DNA of 64,000 nt from Bacteroidia bacterium (GCA_030427865.1 JAUICK010000001.1:496001-560000); one strand, 5' to 3'; numbered from the stretch's first letter, positions 8,336-17,576 are shown. The notes: a model not told the origin generated them from the letters alone. Numbers and translations: made by a program.

Positions 8336-9175
8336 ATGAAACATCTAACAAAACTTTTATTCTTATTCATTAGTATTTCTGCCTTTTCACAAAGTCCTTG
8401 GACACAAAAAGAAGGTAAATTCTATACGCAATTGTCTTTCACAACAATTTCTAATTATACTACTTTATTTGGTGATCCAGATTACAGTAATTTTGGAAAT
8501 TATACTGACAATACATTTCAATTTTATGGAGAATATGGTTTAAACGATAAAACAACTTTAATTGTAAACCTTCCTTTAAAAAATATTTCTATCAAAGATT
8601 TTGAAGATCCAAGAGTTCAATGTGTAAATTGTGCACAAGATTTCAAAAAAACCGCTTTAGGAAATATAGAAATTGGTATAAAACGTAATTTTTCTGACAA
8701 AAACTGGCTATTATCAGGACAAGTGTCTTTAGAGGTAAATACAAGTTCTTATGAGGCTTCATCAGGAATTAGAACTGGTTATGACGCTTGGACATTAACT
8801 CCTTTGTTTTTAGCAGGAAAGAGTTTTGGGAAAACATACCTACAAACTTTTGTTGGAGCGAATATTAGAACCAATAATTACAGCTCTAACTTTAAAGTTG
8901 GTGGAGAATTAGGCCATAAAATCTCGAAAAGTATTTGGGTTGTTGGGTTTTTAGATATTTCTAAATCCTTTAAAAACGGAAATATTGCCATACCAACTGA
9001 GAATACTTTTACAGGTTTGTATGTAAACGACCAAGAATATGGTGCTTATGGATTAAAAGGAATTGGAGAGTTTTCTAATAATTTTGGGATTACTGCAAGT
9101 TTTGCTAGCGCTTTCTTTGGTAATAATGTTCCTAAAAAAGCAGCGATTAATTTTGGGGTTTACAGAAAATTTTAG
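8336..9175 (+). CDS. Secreted beta-rich protein, probable outer-membrane barrel (transporter-like)
   Basis: A 279-residue protein with a clear signal peptide (MKHLTKLLFLFISISAFSQ, cleaved after about residue 19). The mature part is made of alternating strands rich in aromatic and polar residues, ending in YRKF with a C-terminal Phe, the usual signature of an outer-membrane beta-barrel. It resembles alpha-amylase/transporter-like OmpA-unrelated barrels of Flavobacteriaceae, but the substrate is unknown. A CVNCAQ motif near residue 98 has two close cysteines. It stands alone, with a terminator directly behind it. Confidence 0.6.
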   Translation: MKHLTKLLFLFISISAFSQSPWTQKEGKFYTQLSFTTISNYTTLFGDPDYSNFGNYTDNTFQFYGEYGLNDKTTLIVNLPLKNISIKDFEDPRVQCVNCAQDFKKTALGNIEIGIKRNFSDKNWLLSGQVSLEVNTSSYEASSGIRTGYDAWTLTPLFLAGKSFGKTYLQTFVGANIRTNNYSSNFKVGGELGHKISKSIWVVGFLDISKSFKNGNIAIPTENTFTGLYVNDQEYGAYGLKGIGEFSNNFGITASFASAFFGNNVPKKAAINFGVYRKF

Positions 9176-9212
9176 AGCGATTGCCTCGAATTCACGAATA
9201 AATCATACCAGA

Positions 9213-9239
9213 AACCTCACAAGATATGTGAGGTTTTTT
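9213..9239 (+). terminator. Rho-independent terminator after the barrel gene
   Basis: Perfect arms AACCTCACA (9213-9221) and TGTGAGGTT (9227-9235) are followed by T residues. It lies 38 bases past the stop codon of the outer-membrane protein. Confidence 0.85.
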
Positions 9240-9333
9240 GTTTTTTGATACATAAGTTTTCTAATCAACTATCAAATCATTCTAAAAACAGGCAATAATT
9301 TGTGAATTCGTGGCTATAATTTTTAAGAAAAAG

Positions 9334-9341
9334 TATCTTTG
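9334..9341 (+). promoter_or_regulatory. Candidate -7 element of the gltX promoter
   Basis: TATCTTTG matches the Bacteroidota -7 consensus TAnnTTTG. No good TTTG -33 box is present at 19-21 bases. If used, it gives a leader of about 155 bases that contains the palindromic repeat at 9369-9458. Confidence 0.45.
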
Positions 9342-9368
9342 CGTCGTAAAAAACTAAAATAAATTTGT

Positions 9369-9458
9369 TTGTCATTTCGACTGAAATGGAGAAATCTAAA
9401 ATAATTAAATACAAAGTGTAGATTTTTCAACTTCATTTCATTGCGCTCAAAATGACAA
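9369..9458. repeat. Dispersed palindromic intergenic element, full-length copy
   Basis: Terminal inverted repeats TTGTCATTT (9369-9377) and AAATGACAA (9450-9458) enclose imperfectly complementary arms (GAAATGGAGAAATCT against AGATTTTTCAACTTCATTTC). Related sequences starting with TGT(C/T)ATTTCGA occur at about 22665, 45362 and 53736. No open reading frame is inside, so this is a small non-coding palindrome and not a transposon. Confidence 0.65.
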
Positions 9459-9500
9459 TTAAAAAAACTTTAGAAAATCTTATTCAAAAATCAAGAAAAA

Positions 9501-11021
9501 ATGGAATCTAATGTTCGTGTTCGTTTTGCCCCAAGTCCTACAGGACCTTTACATATTGGTGGTGTAAGAACAGCTTTATATAATTATTTATTCGCCAAAA
9601 AACACAACGGAACTTTTATTTTAAGAATAGAAGATACAGACCAAACGCGTTATGTTGCTAATGCAGAACAATATATTATTGATGCTTTAGATTGGTGTAC
9701 TATTCCTTTTGATGAAGGCCCAGGAAAAAACGAAAAATTTGGTCCTTACAGACAATCAGAACGTAAAGAATTGTATAAAAAATATGCAGATGTATTAGTT
9801 GAAACAGGTTGGGCATATTATGCTTTTGATACTTCAGAGCAATTAGATTCTCATAGAAAAGGTCATGAAGCAGAAGGAAAAACGTTTATTTACAATTGGC
9901 ACAACAGAGAAAAAGGGCGTTTGGTAAATTCTTTAGTTTTGTCTGATGATGATGTGCAAAACAGAATTAATGCGGGTGATAAATTTGTGATTCGTTTTAA
10001 AACACCACAAGATGAAACCTTGATTTTAGAAGATGAAATACGTGGAACCATAAAAATTGATACCAATACTTTAGATGATAAAATATTGTTTAAATCTGAT
10101 GGAATGCCAACCTATCATTTAGCAAATATTGTAGACGATCATTTAATGGAAATTTCTCACGTAATTCGTGGAGAAGAATGGTTGCCTTCTCTCCCACTTC
10201 ACTCTTTACTATACAGAGCTTTTGGTTGGGAATCTCCAAAATTTGCGCATTTACCTTTAATTTTAAAACCTATTGGTAAAGGAAAATTAAGCAAACGAGA
10301 TGGCGATAAATTAGGTTTCCCTGTCTTTCCTTTAGAATATACAAATGAGGTTACGGGTGATGTTTCTCGCGGATATAAAGAAGACGGCTATTTTGCAGAT
10401 GCCTTTATAAACATGTTAGCTTTTTTAGGATGGAATCCTGGAACAGAACAAGAAATTTTTTCTTTAGAAGAATTAGTAGAAACTTTTGATTTAAAACGCG
10501 TTTCAAAATCTGGGGCAAAATTTAGTCCAGATAAAACAAAATGGTTCAATCAACAATATATGCAACAGAAATCTGATAAAGAATTGACAGACTTATTTCT
10601 TCCTATTTTAACAGAAAAAGGAATTTCTAAAGACTCAGATTTTGTTTTAAAAGTAGTTGCATTAATAAAAGAAAGAGCTGTTTTTATAAATGATTTTTGG
10701 GAATTATCATCGTTCTTTTTTGAAACTCCAACTGAATATGATACTAAAAACGTAAAGAAAAACTGGAAGCCAGAAACTGGCTCGTTAATGAATGAGCTTA
10801 TAGATGTAATTAAAGATATTGATGACTTTTCATCAGAAAACACAGAAAAAGTCATCAAAGAATGGATTTCTGGCAAGGAAATTGGTTTTGGTAAAGTAAT
10901 GCAACCTTTACGTTTAAGTTTGGTGGGTAAATTAGCAGGACCTCATTTATTTGATATTATTTCAATGATAGGTAAAGAAGAAACTGTTAAAAGAATCCAA
11001 AACGCAATTAAAACACTTTAA
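9501..11021 (+). CDS. gltX: Glutamate--tRNA ligase
   Basis: Class I aminoacyl-tRNA synthetase charging tRNA-Glu. The protein has 506 residues. The ATP-binding HIGH motif is present as HIGG (residues 18-21) after FAPSPTGPL, and the KMSKS loop as KLSKR at residues 262-266. Both variants are usual for this enzyme. The C-terminal anticodon-binding helical domain is complete. A small secreted-protein gene starts three bases after its stop, so they are likely cotranscribed. The untranslated leader probably includes the 90-bp palindromic element. Confidence 0.97.
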   Translation: MESNVRVRFAPSPTGPLHIGGVRTALYNYLFAKKHNGTFILRIEDTDQTRYVANAEQYIIDALDWCTIPFDEGPGKNEKFGPYRQSERKELYKKYADVLVETGWAYYAFDTSEQLDSHRKGHEAEGKTFIYNWHNREKGRLVNSLVLSDDDVQNRINAGDKFVIRFKTPQDETLILEDEIRGTIKIDTNTLDDKILFKSDGMPTYHLANIVDDHLMEISHVIRGEEWLPSLPLHSLLYRAFGWESPKFAHLPLILKPIGKGKLSKRDGDKLGFPVFPLEYTNEVTGDVSRGYKEDGYFADAFINMLAFLGWNPGTEQEIFSLEELVETFDLKRVSKSGAKFSPDKTKWFNQQYMQQKSDKELTDLFLPILTEKGISKDSDFVLKVVALIKERAVFINDFWELSSFFFETPTEYDTKNVKKNWKPETGSLMNELIDVIKDIDDFSSENTEKVIKEWISGKEIGFGKVMQPLRLSLVGKLAGPHLFDIISMIGKEETVKRIQNAIKTL

Positions 11022-11024
11022 ATT

Positions 11025-11552
11025 ATGAAAAACTTATTCATCCTTTTTATTATACTTTTTACTACTATTTCTCACGCGCAAATGAGAAACGGTATGCGTC
11101 AAAGACAATTGCCACAAACCCAACAAAGACAAGCACCTAAACCAAATTTTGAAGTAGAAAAATATCTTGGTATTGTTATTTACGACATTAAAAAAGCCGC
11201 AAAAAAATCTAGTATTAGACTAACTTCTAATGAAGGTAAAGCATTTTCTAATGCCTTAACTAAATACAATAAAGACATAAAAGACATTAAAAGAATTAAT
11301 AGTTTTTTACTAAGAAGTACCAAAGAAATGGTTGAGAATTTCCAAAAAAAAGCAATGAAAACTGGAGATTTTTCGAATCAACCTAAAATGGTAAAAAAAT
11401 TAAATGAAAACTTAAAACCCATTTCTGAAACCTTAAAGAAAGAAGATAAAGAGTTAGATAAAGTAATAAAAAAATTACTTTCTGAGAAGCAGTATAAAAA
11501 ATGGATTAAGTACAATAAAAAGTTAAATAAGTTTTTTCATAAAAACCAATAA
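11025..11552 (+). CDS. Secreted basic helical protein of unknown function
   Basis: A 175-residue protein with a signal peptide (residues 1-18, ending SHAQ), then a Gln/Arg/Pro-rich linker (MRQRQLPQTQQRQAPKP). The rest is a Lys-rich all-helical region that ends in LSEKQYKKWIKYNKKL. The last segment resembles the LSxxQ helix of Spy/CpxP-like periplasmic proteins, but the similarity is weak and function is not assigned. The start directly follows gltX (3-base gap), as often seen for small cell-envelope genes carried along by housekeeping operons. Confidence 0.6.
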   Translation: MKNLFILFIILFTTISHAQMRNGMRQRQLPQTQQRQAPKPNFEVEKYLGIVIYDIKKAAKKSSIRLTSNEGKAFSNALTKYNKDIKDIKRINSFLLRSTKEMVENFQKKAMKTGDFSNQPKMVKKLNENLKPISETLKKEDKELDKVIKKLLSEKQYKKWIKYNKKLNKFFHKNQ

Positions 11553-11580
11553 TACAGTTTAATACCCAACTCTTTTTTTT

Positions 11581-13014
11581 ATGAAATCTGTATTCGATTT
11601 GTCTGAAAACGAAATGAAATCTTATGGTTATAAGATTGTTGATGCCATTGTAAACCATTACAAAACATTAGAAGACAAAAAACCAATAACATCTGCATCA
11701 AGAGAAGAAATGGATGCTACTTTTTTAACTGAAGCACCTGAAGAATCTTCTAAACCAGAAGATGTTTTAGATTTTGTTTTAGACAACGTTATTCCTTACT
11801 CTAACATTACTGCACATCCTAAAATGTATTCTTTTGTTCCTGGTCCAAGTAATTTTATTAGTGCCATGTCAGATTCTATTGCCACTGGTTTTAATATTTT
11901 TTCTGGAGGATGGATGGTGTCTCCAGCTGCTGCAGAATTAGAAATAGTAACCATGAACTGGTTATTAAAAATATTTGGTTTTCCAATTAAAAAAGGTGGA
12001 GGAATTTTTACAAGTGGTGGTTCTATGGCAAACTTAACAGCTATTGTAACCGCAAGACGTATTAAATGCGGAGACGATTTTAGTAAAGCTATTATTTATC
12101 TTTCAGACCAAGCACATTCTTCAAATATAAAAGCAATTAGAGTACTTGGTTTTAAAAAAGAACAAATTAGAATTTTACCTACAGATATCGATTTTAAATT
12201 AAGTATTAATAAACTAAAAAACGAAATTGCTAAAGATCGCTTATTAGGCTTACACCCTTTTTGTTTTATCGCTTCTGCGGGTACTACTAATACTGGAACT
12301 GTAGACCCCTTACACGAAATTGCAGATATTTGTGAAGAAGAAAATTTATGGTTTCATATTGATGGTGCTTATGGTGGAGCTGCAATTTTATCAAAAAAAG
12401 GAAAAAAAGTTTTAAATGGTATAGATAGGGCAGATTCTTTAACAGTAGATCCTCATAAATGGTTTTATCAACCTTATGAAATAGGATGTTTATTGGTAAA
12501 AGATGCTTCTTGGTTAAGCAATACTTTTAGTGAAAAACCAGAATATTTAAGAGATATTGAAGGAAATGAATCTGAAATTAATTTTTACGACTACGGAATT
12601 CAATTAACCAGACGTTTTAGAGCATTAAAATTTTATATGTCTATAAAAACGTATGGTTTAGATGCGTTTAGAAAAGCAATTACTTACAATATAGAATTAG
12701 CAGAAAGAGTAGAAAAAATGCTAAGAAAAAGTAAAAATTGGGAAATTATTTCACCAGCTACACTTGCGGTAATAAACTTTAGATACAATCCTATACATTT
12801 AAATTTTTCTGAAAAAGAATTAGATACTTTAAATCAAGAAATATCTAAACGTATTTTAGCATCTAAAGAAGCTTTGCTAGTAACTACTGTTTTAAGTGGA
12901 CAAATTGTGCTTAGAATGTGTTTAATAAATGCAAAAACATCTATAGAAGACGTTAAAGACACTTTAAAATTATGTAAACACTTTGCAAAAAAAATTCTTA
13001 CTGAAAAAACGTAA
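11581..13014 (+). CDS. PLP-dependent group II decarboxylase-like enzyme
   Basis: A 477-residue fold type I PLP enzyme of the aromatic-L-amino-acid/glutamate decarboxylase family. The PLP-binding lysine is Lys293 in DPHKWFYQPYE. Upstream are the cofactor-contact segments TSGGSMANLTA (about residues 140-150) and HIDGAYGGA (about 259-267, with the Asp that binds the pyridine nitrogen). The N-terminal swap region (HPKMYSFVPGPSNF) is typical for the family. The substrate cannot be read from the sequence: tyrosine/DOPA-like, tryptophan-like or 2,4-diaminobutyrate-like activities are all possible. It stands 28 bases after the secreted helical protein. Confidence 0.85.
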   Translation: MKSVFDLSENEMKSYGYKIVDAIVNHYKTLEDKKPITSASREEMDATFLTEAPEESSKPEDVLDFVLDNVIPYSNITAHPKMYSFVPGPSNFISAMSDSIATGFNIFSGGWMVSPAAAELEIVTMNWLLKIFGFPIKKGGGIFTSGGSMANLTAIVTARRIKCGDDFSKAIIYLSDQAHSSNIKAIRVLGFKKEQIRILPTDIDFKLSINKLKNEIAKDRLLGLHPFCFIASAGTTNTGTVDPLHEIADICEEENLWFHIDGAYGGAAILSKKGKKVLNGIDRADSLTVDPHKWFYQPYEIGCLLVKDASWLSNTFSEKPEYLRDIEGNESEINFYDYGIQLTRRFRALKFYMSIKTYGLDAFRKAITYNIELAERVEKMLRKSKNWEIISPATLAVINFRYNPIHLNFSEKELDTLNQEISKRILASKEALLVTTVLSGQIVLRMCLINAKTSIEDVKDTLKLCKHFAKKILTEKT

Positions 13015-13099
13015 CATTTTAAGTAATATTACTACATATAAGTACTTAATCTTTTAAGTATCTTTACATAAATCTATTATTAACTTAAAAAAATTTACG

Positions 13100-14029
13100 A
13101 TGCCATCTTTTATACCTATTATTATTGTACTTACTGTTTTAGTTGTATTTGCCGCTTTTTTTATGGTAAAACAACAAACTGCTGCTATTATTGAGCGTTT
13201 TGGAAAATTTCAAAGCATTCGTCATTCAGGGCTTCAAATGAAAATCCCTTTAGTAGATAGAGTTGCTGGAAAATTAAGTTTAAAAATTCAACAATTAGAT
13301 GTAATTGTAGAAACCAAAACTTTAGATGATGTATTTGTAAAACTAAAAGTTTCTGTGCAATACAAAGTAATTAGAGACAAAGTTTACGATGCATTTTACA
13401 AATTAGATTATCCGCATGATCAAATTACTTCTTATGTTTTTGATGTGGTGCGTGCAGAAGTGCCAAAAATGAAATTAGACGATGTGTTTGTTAAAAAAGA
13501 TGATATTGCCATAGCTGTAAAATCTGAATTAAATGATGCAATGATGACCTATGGTTACGATATTATTAAAACCTTAGTAACAGATATAGATCCAGATGCA
13601 CAAGTAAAAGAAGCCATGAACAGAATTAATGCTTCTGAACGTGAAAAAATTGCTGCTCAGTTTGAAGGTGATGCACAACGTATTTTAATTGTAGAGCGTG
13701 CCAAGGCAGAAGCAGAAAGCAAACGTTTACAAGGACAAGGTATTGCAGACCAAAGGCGTGAAATTGCTCGTGGTTTGGAAGAATCTGTAGAAGTGTTAAA
13801 CAAAGTAGGAATTAACAGTCAAGAAGCCTCTGCTTTAATCGTAGTTACCCAACATTATGATACATTACAATCTATTGGGCAAGAAACCAATAGTAATTTA
13901 ATCTTATTACCAAACTCTCCTCAAGCAGGAAGTCAGATGTTAAATGATATGGTAGCAAGTTTTACAGCAAGCAATCAAATAGGTGAAGCCATGAAAAATG
14001 CCAAACCTAAAAAAAAGAATAATGAATAA
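13100..14029 (+). CDS. SPFH/band 7 (stomatin-like) membrane protein
   Basis: A 309-residue protein with one N-terminal membrane helix (about residues 4-23), then the SPFH domain (about 25-190; GLQMKIPLVDRV, VKLKVSVQYKV) and a coiled C-terminal part rich in Ala/Glu (AKAEAESKRLQGQGIADQRREIARG) that drives oligomerisation. The family organises membrane microdomains and partner proteases. The next gene overlaps its stop by 8 bases. It resembles slipin/QmcA-like proteins and not HflK or HflC, since no second partner gene is present. Confidence 0.88.
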   Translation: MPSFIPIIIVLTVLVVFAAFFMVKQQTAAIIERFGKFQSIRHSGLQMKIPLVDRVAGKLSLKIQQLDVIVETKTLDDVFVKLKVSVQYKVIRDKVYDAFYKLDYPHDQITSYVFDVVRAEVPKMKLDDVFVKKDDIAIAVKSELNDAMMTYGYDIIKTLVTDIDPDAQVKEAMNRINASEREKIAAQFEGDAQRILIVERAKAEAESKRLQGQGIADQRREIARGLEESVEVLNKVGINSQEASALIVVTQHYDTLQSIGQETNSNLILLPNSPQAGSQMLNDMVASFTASNQIGEAMKNAKPKKKNNE

Positions 14030-14528
14030 ACAATTATTGTTAATTCTTAGCCTTTTCTTTAGTTTATCTTTTTTTTCTCAAACTAAAGAAGAGGCTTTAC
14101 GAGATGCTAACATTACTGCCAAAGCTACTTTAAATTCAGATTTTAAAACTGTTTTGAAATATACTTACCCTAATGTTGTAGAGATTATGGGAGGCAAAGA
14201 AAAAGCCCTACAATTAATTTCTAAAACAATGGAAACAATGAAAAAAGAAGGGTTTATTTTTAAATCTTCTGACGTTTTAGAAGTGTCTAAAATTGTAAAT
14301 GAACAAAATCAAATAAGATGCTTTGTAAAAAATAAAAATGTGCTGGTTTTTAATCAAGTAAAAATAACCTCAGACTCTTATTTGTTAGGTATTTATAATG
14401 AAGAAACTAAAGTTTGGAACTTTATCGAAGCTAAACAGTTGTTTAGTCCTTTTATGAGTACAGTATTACCAGATTTTAAAACCAGTTTAGTAATCCCTCA
14501 AGGAACAATGAAAACCGAAAAAATTTGA
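14022..14528 (+). CDS. Small secreted protein, possible NTF2-like fold
   Basis: A 168-residue protein. I chose the ATG at 14022, which overlaps the SPFH stop codon by 8 bases and gives a clean signal peptide (MNKQLLLILSLFFSLSFFSQ). A longer frame from 13998 would add eight charged residues before it and spoil the signal. The mature part (two helices followed by strands, Y-P-N-V-V-E, W-N-F-I-E-A) resembles NTF2-like/DUF4878-type domains, but I do not recognise a named family. Coupling to the SPFH gene suggests translational linkage. Confidence 0.65.
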   Translation: MNKQLLLILSLFFSLSFFSQTKEEALRDANITAKATLNSDFKTVLKYTYPNVVEIMGGKEKALQLISKTMETMKKEGFIFKSSDVLEVSKIVNEQNQIRCFVKNKNVLVFNQVKITSDSYLLGIYNEETKVWNFIEAKQLFSPFMSTVLPDFKTSLVIPQGTMKTEKI

Positions 14529-14574
14529 GTTTAGTAAAATATTATTTATATTTAGTTGAAAACCTATGATATAA

Positions 14575-15438
14575 ATGCAATTCTTATACTGGTTAAAAAA
14601 GCCATATTTTTTTATTAATTCTATAAAATTCAACTGTTTACTATCTTTAGGGGTTGGTTTATTTGTTTTTCTTTTTCTCTTCATTTTTCAACCTTTTGGT
14701 ATTACAAGTGTTCTTAACAACAAACTTTTGTATACAGGAGGTTTTGGTTTGGTTAGTTTTTTTACAACTTCATTTTATTTTGTTTTAGTTCCGTTTGTTT
14801 TTAAAGATTTTTTTAAAGATGAAAAATGGACTGTTGGTAAAAATGTTTCGTTTCTATTTCTTTTAGTATTTACAATTACTTTAGCCAACTATTATTACAA
14901 CTCTTTTGTTCAAAATACAGCAAATATGTTGTTATTAACACTTAGAGAATTCTTCTTATTTACGTTTTCTTTAGCAATTTTTCCGGTAATTATATTTACT
15001 TATGTAAGCGAGAGGTTATATCGAATTCATAGAAAAAAAACATCTTCAGAAATTATGAAATTTAAAATTTCTAATATTAAAGAAGAAATAAACGATGAAA
15101 TTAAAATTTTTGGAGATAATAAAAAAGAAACTATAACTTTTAACATAGATAATTTAGTTTACATAACTTCTCAAGGAAATTATACTAGTTTTTTTCTTAA
15201 AAAAAATGAGGGTTTAGAAGAAAAAATTATTAAAAATACATTATCTAATATTCAAAAAGAATTTTTTAAGAACCCTAATATTATACGATGTCATAAATCA
15301 TATATAGTAAATTCTAAGTATATGAATTCTATTTCAGGAAATGCAAGAGGGTATTATTTAGAATCTAACTTAATTTCTATTCAAATACCTGTGTCAAGAA
15401 ATTTTAATAAAAATAATCTTAAAAATTTAGTTTCTTAA
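14575..15438 (+). CDS. Membrane-anchored LytTR transcriptional regulator, copy 1
   Basis: A 287-residue protein with four membrane helices (about residues 21-41, 54-74, 92-112 and 123-146), a short charged linker, and a C-terminal LytTR DNA-binding domain (about 183-285; VYITSQGNYTSFF, IIRCHKSYIVN). LytTR domains bind direct repeats through beta strands. No response-regulator receiver or kinase domain is present, so the membrane part is probably the sensor or is regulated by a partner. It is followed five bases later by a paralogue with the same layout. Confidence 0.88.
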   Translation: MQFLYWLKKPYFFINSIKFNCLLSLGVGLFVFLFLFIFQPFGITSVLNNKLLYTGGFGLVSFFTTSFYFVLVPFVFKDFFKDEKWTVGKNVSFLFLLVFTITLANYYYNSFVQNTANMLLLTLREFFLFTFSLAIFPVIIFTYVSERLYRIHRKKTSSEIMKFKISNIKEEINDEIKIFGDNKKETITFNIDNLVYITSQGNYTSFFLKKNEGLEEKIIKNTLSNIQKEFFKNPNIIRCHKSYIVNSKYMNSISGNARGYYLESNLISIQIPVSRNFNKNNLKNLVS

Positions 15439-15443
15439 CTTCT

Positions 15444-16322
15444 ATGAAAAACATTATATCTTGGTTAAAAACACCTTATTACTTTAATCCATCAATAGCG
15501 TTTAAATTAAAAACAAGCTTTCTTTTTGGTTTATTTACATTTGTATTTCTTTATATTTTTAAACCTTTTACCTTAGCTTCTTTAAAAGTTATTTTATTTG
15601 AATACACCTTAGGTATTGGTATAATAACTTTTTTAGGTTCTTTTTTTGCATTATATGTGCCTCCTTTATTTTTTAAAGATTTTTTTGATGAAGATAAATG
15701 GACTATTGGAAGAAATATTATTTTTACAATTGTAACTATCTTTTTTCTTGGATCTATCTTATGGTATTTTGGAGATGTTTATAAGAGAGAAAAAGGTATT
15801 ACTAATATTAGTTATTTAGACTTCTTACTTTATACATTTCTTGTTGGTACAATACCTGTGTTTTTAGTCATTTTTACGAATGAAAAAAATGTAAGAGAAA
15901 AAAGAGAAAAAAGAGCATCAGAAATTCTTACTCAAAAAAAGAAAAGAGTATTAGAAAAAGAAAAAACTCTAAAGAAAGAAATTAAAATTTATTCAGATAA
16001 TCAAAAAGAATATTTAACAATTAATATTAAAAATCTTGTTTACATAACTTCTCAAGGAAATTATGCCAGTTTTTTTATAAAAAAAGATGAGAATGGTTTA
16101 AGTGAAAAAATACTTAGAGTTACGCTAGCTAAAATTGATAAACTACTTGACAACTATCCAAATATAATTCGTTGTCATAAATCTTATATTATAAATTCTA
16201 ATTTTATTTTAGATATCAAAGGTAATGCAAGAGGGTATTTATTAAAATCTCAATTTGTTGCTTTTTATATTCCTGTTTCTCGGAGTTTTAGCAAGCAATC
16301 TTTGCAAGGTTTATTAAATTAA
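15444..16322 (+). CDS. Membrane-anchored LytTR transcriptional regulator, copy 2
   Basis: A 292-residue paralogue of the preceding gene with the same four-helix membrane part (about residues 22-40, 53-73, 92-110 and 126-146) and a C-terminal LytTR domain (about 187-290). Shared stretches include YITSQGNY, IIRCHKSYI and GNARGY. Both begin with a short WLK(K/T)PY(F/Y)F motif. The tandem arrangement shows a local duplication. The membrane halves have diverged more than the DNA-binding halves, which suggests different inputs or heterodimers acting on the same type of DNA site. Confidence 0.88.
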   Translation: MKNIISWLKTPYYFNPSIAFKLKTSFLFGLFTFVFLYIFKPFTLASLKVILFEYTLGIGIITFLGSFFALYVPPLFFKDFFDEDKWTIGRNIIFTIVTIFFLGSILWYFGDVYKREKGITNISYLDFLLYTFLVGTIPVFLVIFTNEKNVREKREKRASEILTQKKKRVLEKEKTLKKEIKIYSDNQKEYLTINIKNLVYITSQGNYASFFIKKDENGLSEKILRVTLAKIDKLLDNYPNIIRCHKSYIINSNFILDIKGNARGYLLKSQFVAFYIPVSRSFSKQSLQGLLN

Positions 16323-16461
16323 GTTGTTCCCATTCATCCCAAAATAGCTAAAAACCTTCCTGTTTATAACAAATTTTTGAAATATATATTTTTGAAATAT
16401 ATATTTGCTTTGTAAAAATTGAATTAAAAATTTTGGGGGATTTTTTTAATTTAAAAAACTA

Positions 16462-16497
16462 AAAGCTCAACTTGTATTTACAAATTGAGCTTTTTTT
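16462..16497. terminator. Bidirectional terminator between LytTR pair and tatA
   Basis: The arms AAAGCTCAA (16462-16470) and TTGAGCTTT (16485-16493) pair perfectly, with extra pairing inside (CTTG/CAAA) and T residues following. It serves the plus-strand LytTR gene and the minus-strand tatA. Confidence 0.8.
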
Positions 16498-16513
16498 ATG
16501 GTATAAAAAGTTA

Positions 16514-16702
16514 TTATTTCTTTTCTTCTAACTTTTCTTCTGGATCTTCTTTAGCAGCATTTTTAAATTCTTTAATTCCGCTACCTAAACCTCTCATTAA
16601 TTCAGGAATTTTTCTTCCTCCAAATAGTAAAAGAATTACCACAACAATAATAATAATTTGTGGACCACCAATCATTCCGAAATATATAGCTAAACTGTTC
16701 AT
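16514..16702 (-). CDS. tatA: Twin-arginine translocase subunit TatA/E
   Basis: A 62-residue protein using the ATG at 16702. Ten more codons upstream ([10 protein letters not shown]) would put charged residues before the family's short periplasmic N-terminus, so the inner start is preferred. One membrane helix (about residues 11-27, [18 protein letters not shown]) is followed by an amphipathic helix ([18 protein letters not shown]) and an acidic tail, the exact TatA plan. TatA forms the protein-conducting assembly for folded substrates in the inner membrane. tatC is not in the window. Confidence 0.93.
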   Translation of the reverse strand: MNSLAIYFGMIGGPQIIIIVVVILLLFGGRKIPELMRGLGSGIKEFKNAAKEDPEEKLEEKK

Positions 16703-16767
16703 TTTTTTTATTTTATTATCACAAAGATACAAAAAAGGTTATTATACATATTGTTTAATACGCTATA

Positions 16768-17457
16768 CTAATTTCTTTTTTGAATAATACCACCTATAAC
16801 TTTTTTATCTTTGATAACTTCTGGATTTCCTTTGTAAAAAATAGAACCTCCAAAACTTACTTTTGCATTTAGGGTTTGTCCTGCTAAAATTTCTGCTTTA
16901 GCTCCTGTTCCTGCTTTAACAGTAGAGTTTTTAGAAATTTTCATATTAAACCCATGGTAGGTTCCGTATAAATCTAAATCTACTTCTTGATTGTTAGCAG
17001 AACCAGACAGTTTTACAATGCCTCCAGAAGAAGTTCTTACCTTTAAAAACTTCAGTGTAGAAGTTAAGTTTATAAATGCTCTTTCTTGCGCATTTACTTC
17101 CAATTTTTCTTGATTAATATCTTTTCCAGTAATTGTAGCACCTTCATTAGCATCTATTACAAGAATATCTTTATTGTAAAATAACTTAACTAAAACCTTT
17201 CCTTCTGCAGCATTTTCAGAGGGTTTAATAGAAAATTTTAAAGATATTTTTAATGTATTATTTACATTTTTAATTTTAACTTTTTCAGATTTCTCTCCCG
17301 TAATTTCTAATTTTTGAGTATCAGATTTTATTAATTCTACTTCGATTCCGTTATAAACTTTTAGAGTAGAAAAATCTCCTAAATTTTTGGTGATTTTAGA
17401 TTGTGCTATTACTGTTAAATTTAAAAGTAAAATGTATATAAAAACTATTTTTTTCAT
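16768..17457 (-). CDS. Head-GIN domain (DUF2807) secreted protein
   Basis: A 229-residue protein with an N-terminal signal (residues 1-18, ending VIAQ). The mature part is a repetitive right-handed beta structure: G-D-F-S-T-L-K-V, then V-x-I-x-x-x-x-L-x-I repeats, and a G-G-I-V-K-L-S-G-S-A segment. This is the head-GIN/DUF2807 domain, found in periplasmic or surface proteins of Bacteroidota and of unknown function. It is transcribed in the same direction as tatA 65 bases later, with no terminator between. Confidence 0.8.
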   Translation of the reverse strand: MKKIVFIYILLLNLTVIAQSKITKNLGDFSTLKVYNGIEVELIKSDTQKLEITGEKSEKVKIKNVNNTLKISLKFSIKPSENAAEGKVLVKLFYNKDILVIDANEGATITGKDINQEKLEVNAQERAFINLTSTLKFLKVRTSSGGIVKLSGSANNQEVDLDLYGTYHGFNMKISKNSTVKAGTGAKAEILAGQTLNAKVSFGGSIFYKGNPEVIKDKKVIGGIIQKRN

Positions 17458-17576
17458 ATTATTTAAAAGTTTGATTTAGATACTTAAATCAATAAGTATA
17501 CCACTATAAAGACTTTTTTTGTTTTTTATTGTGACAAAGGTGGATAATCTATATTAATCAAATCGTTAATTCTTTT

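Noticed and set aside
9063..9248. Plus-strand frame overlapping the end of the outer-membrane barrel gene
   Set aside because: It lies in a different frame of a well-supported gene and runs through the terminator hairpin at 9213-9239.
16370..16412. Short direct repeat TTTTGAAATATATAT in the gap before tatA
   Set aside because: Only two copies of a very AT-rich word; too simple to claim a function.
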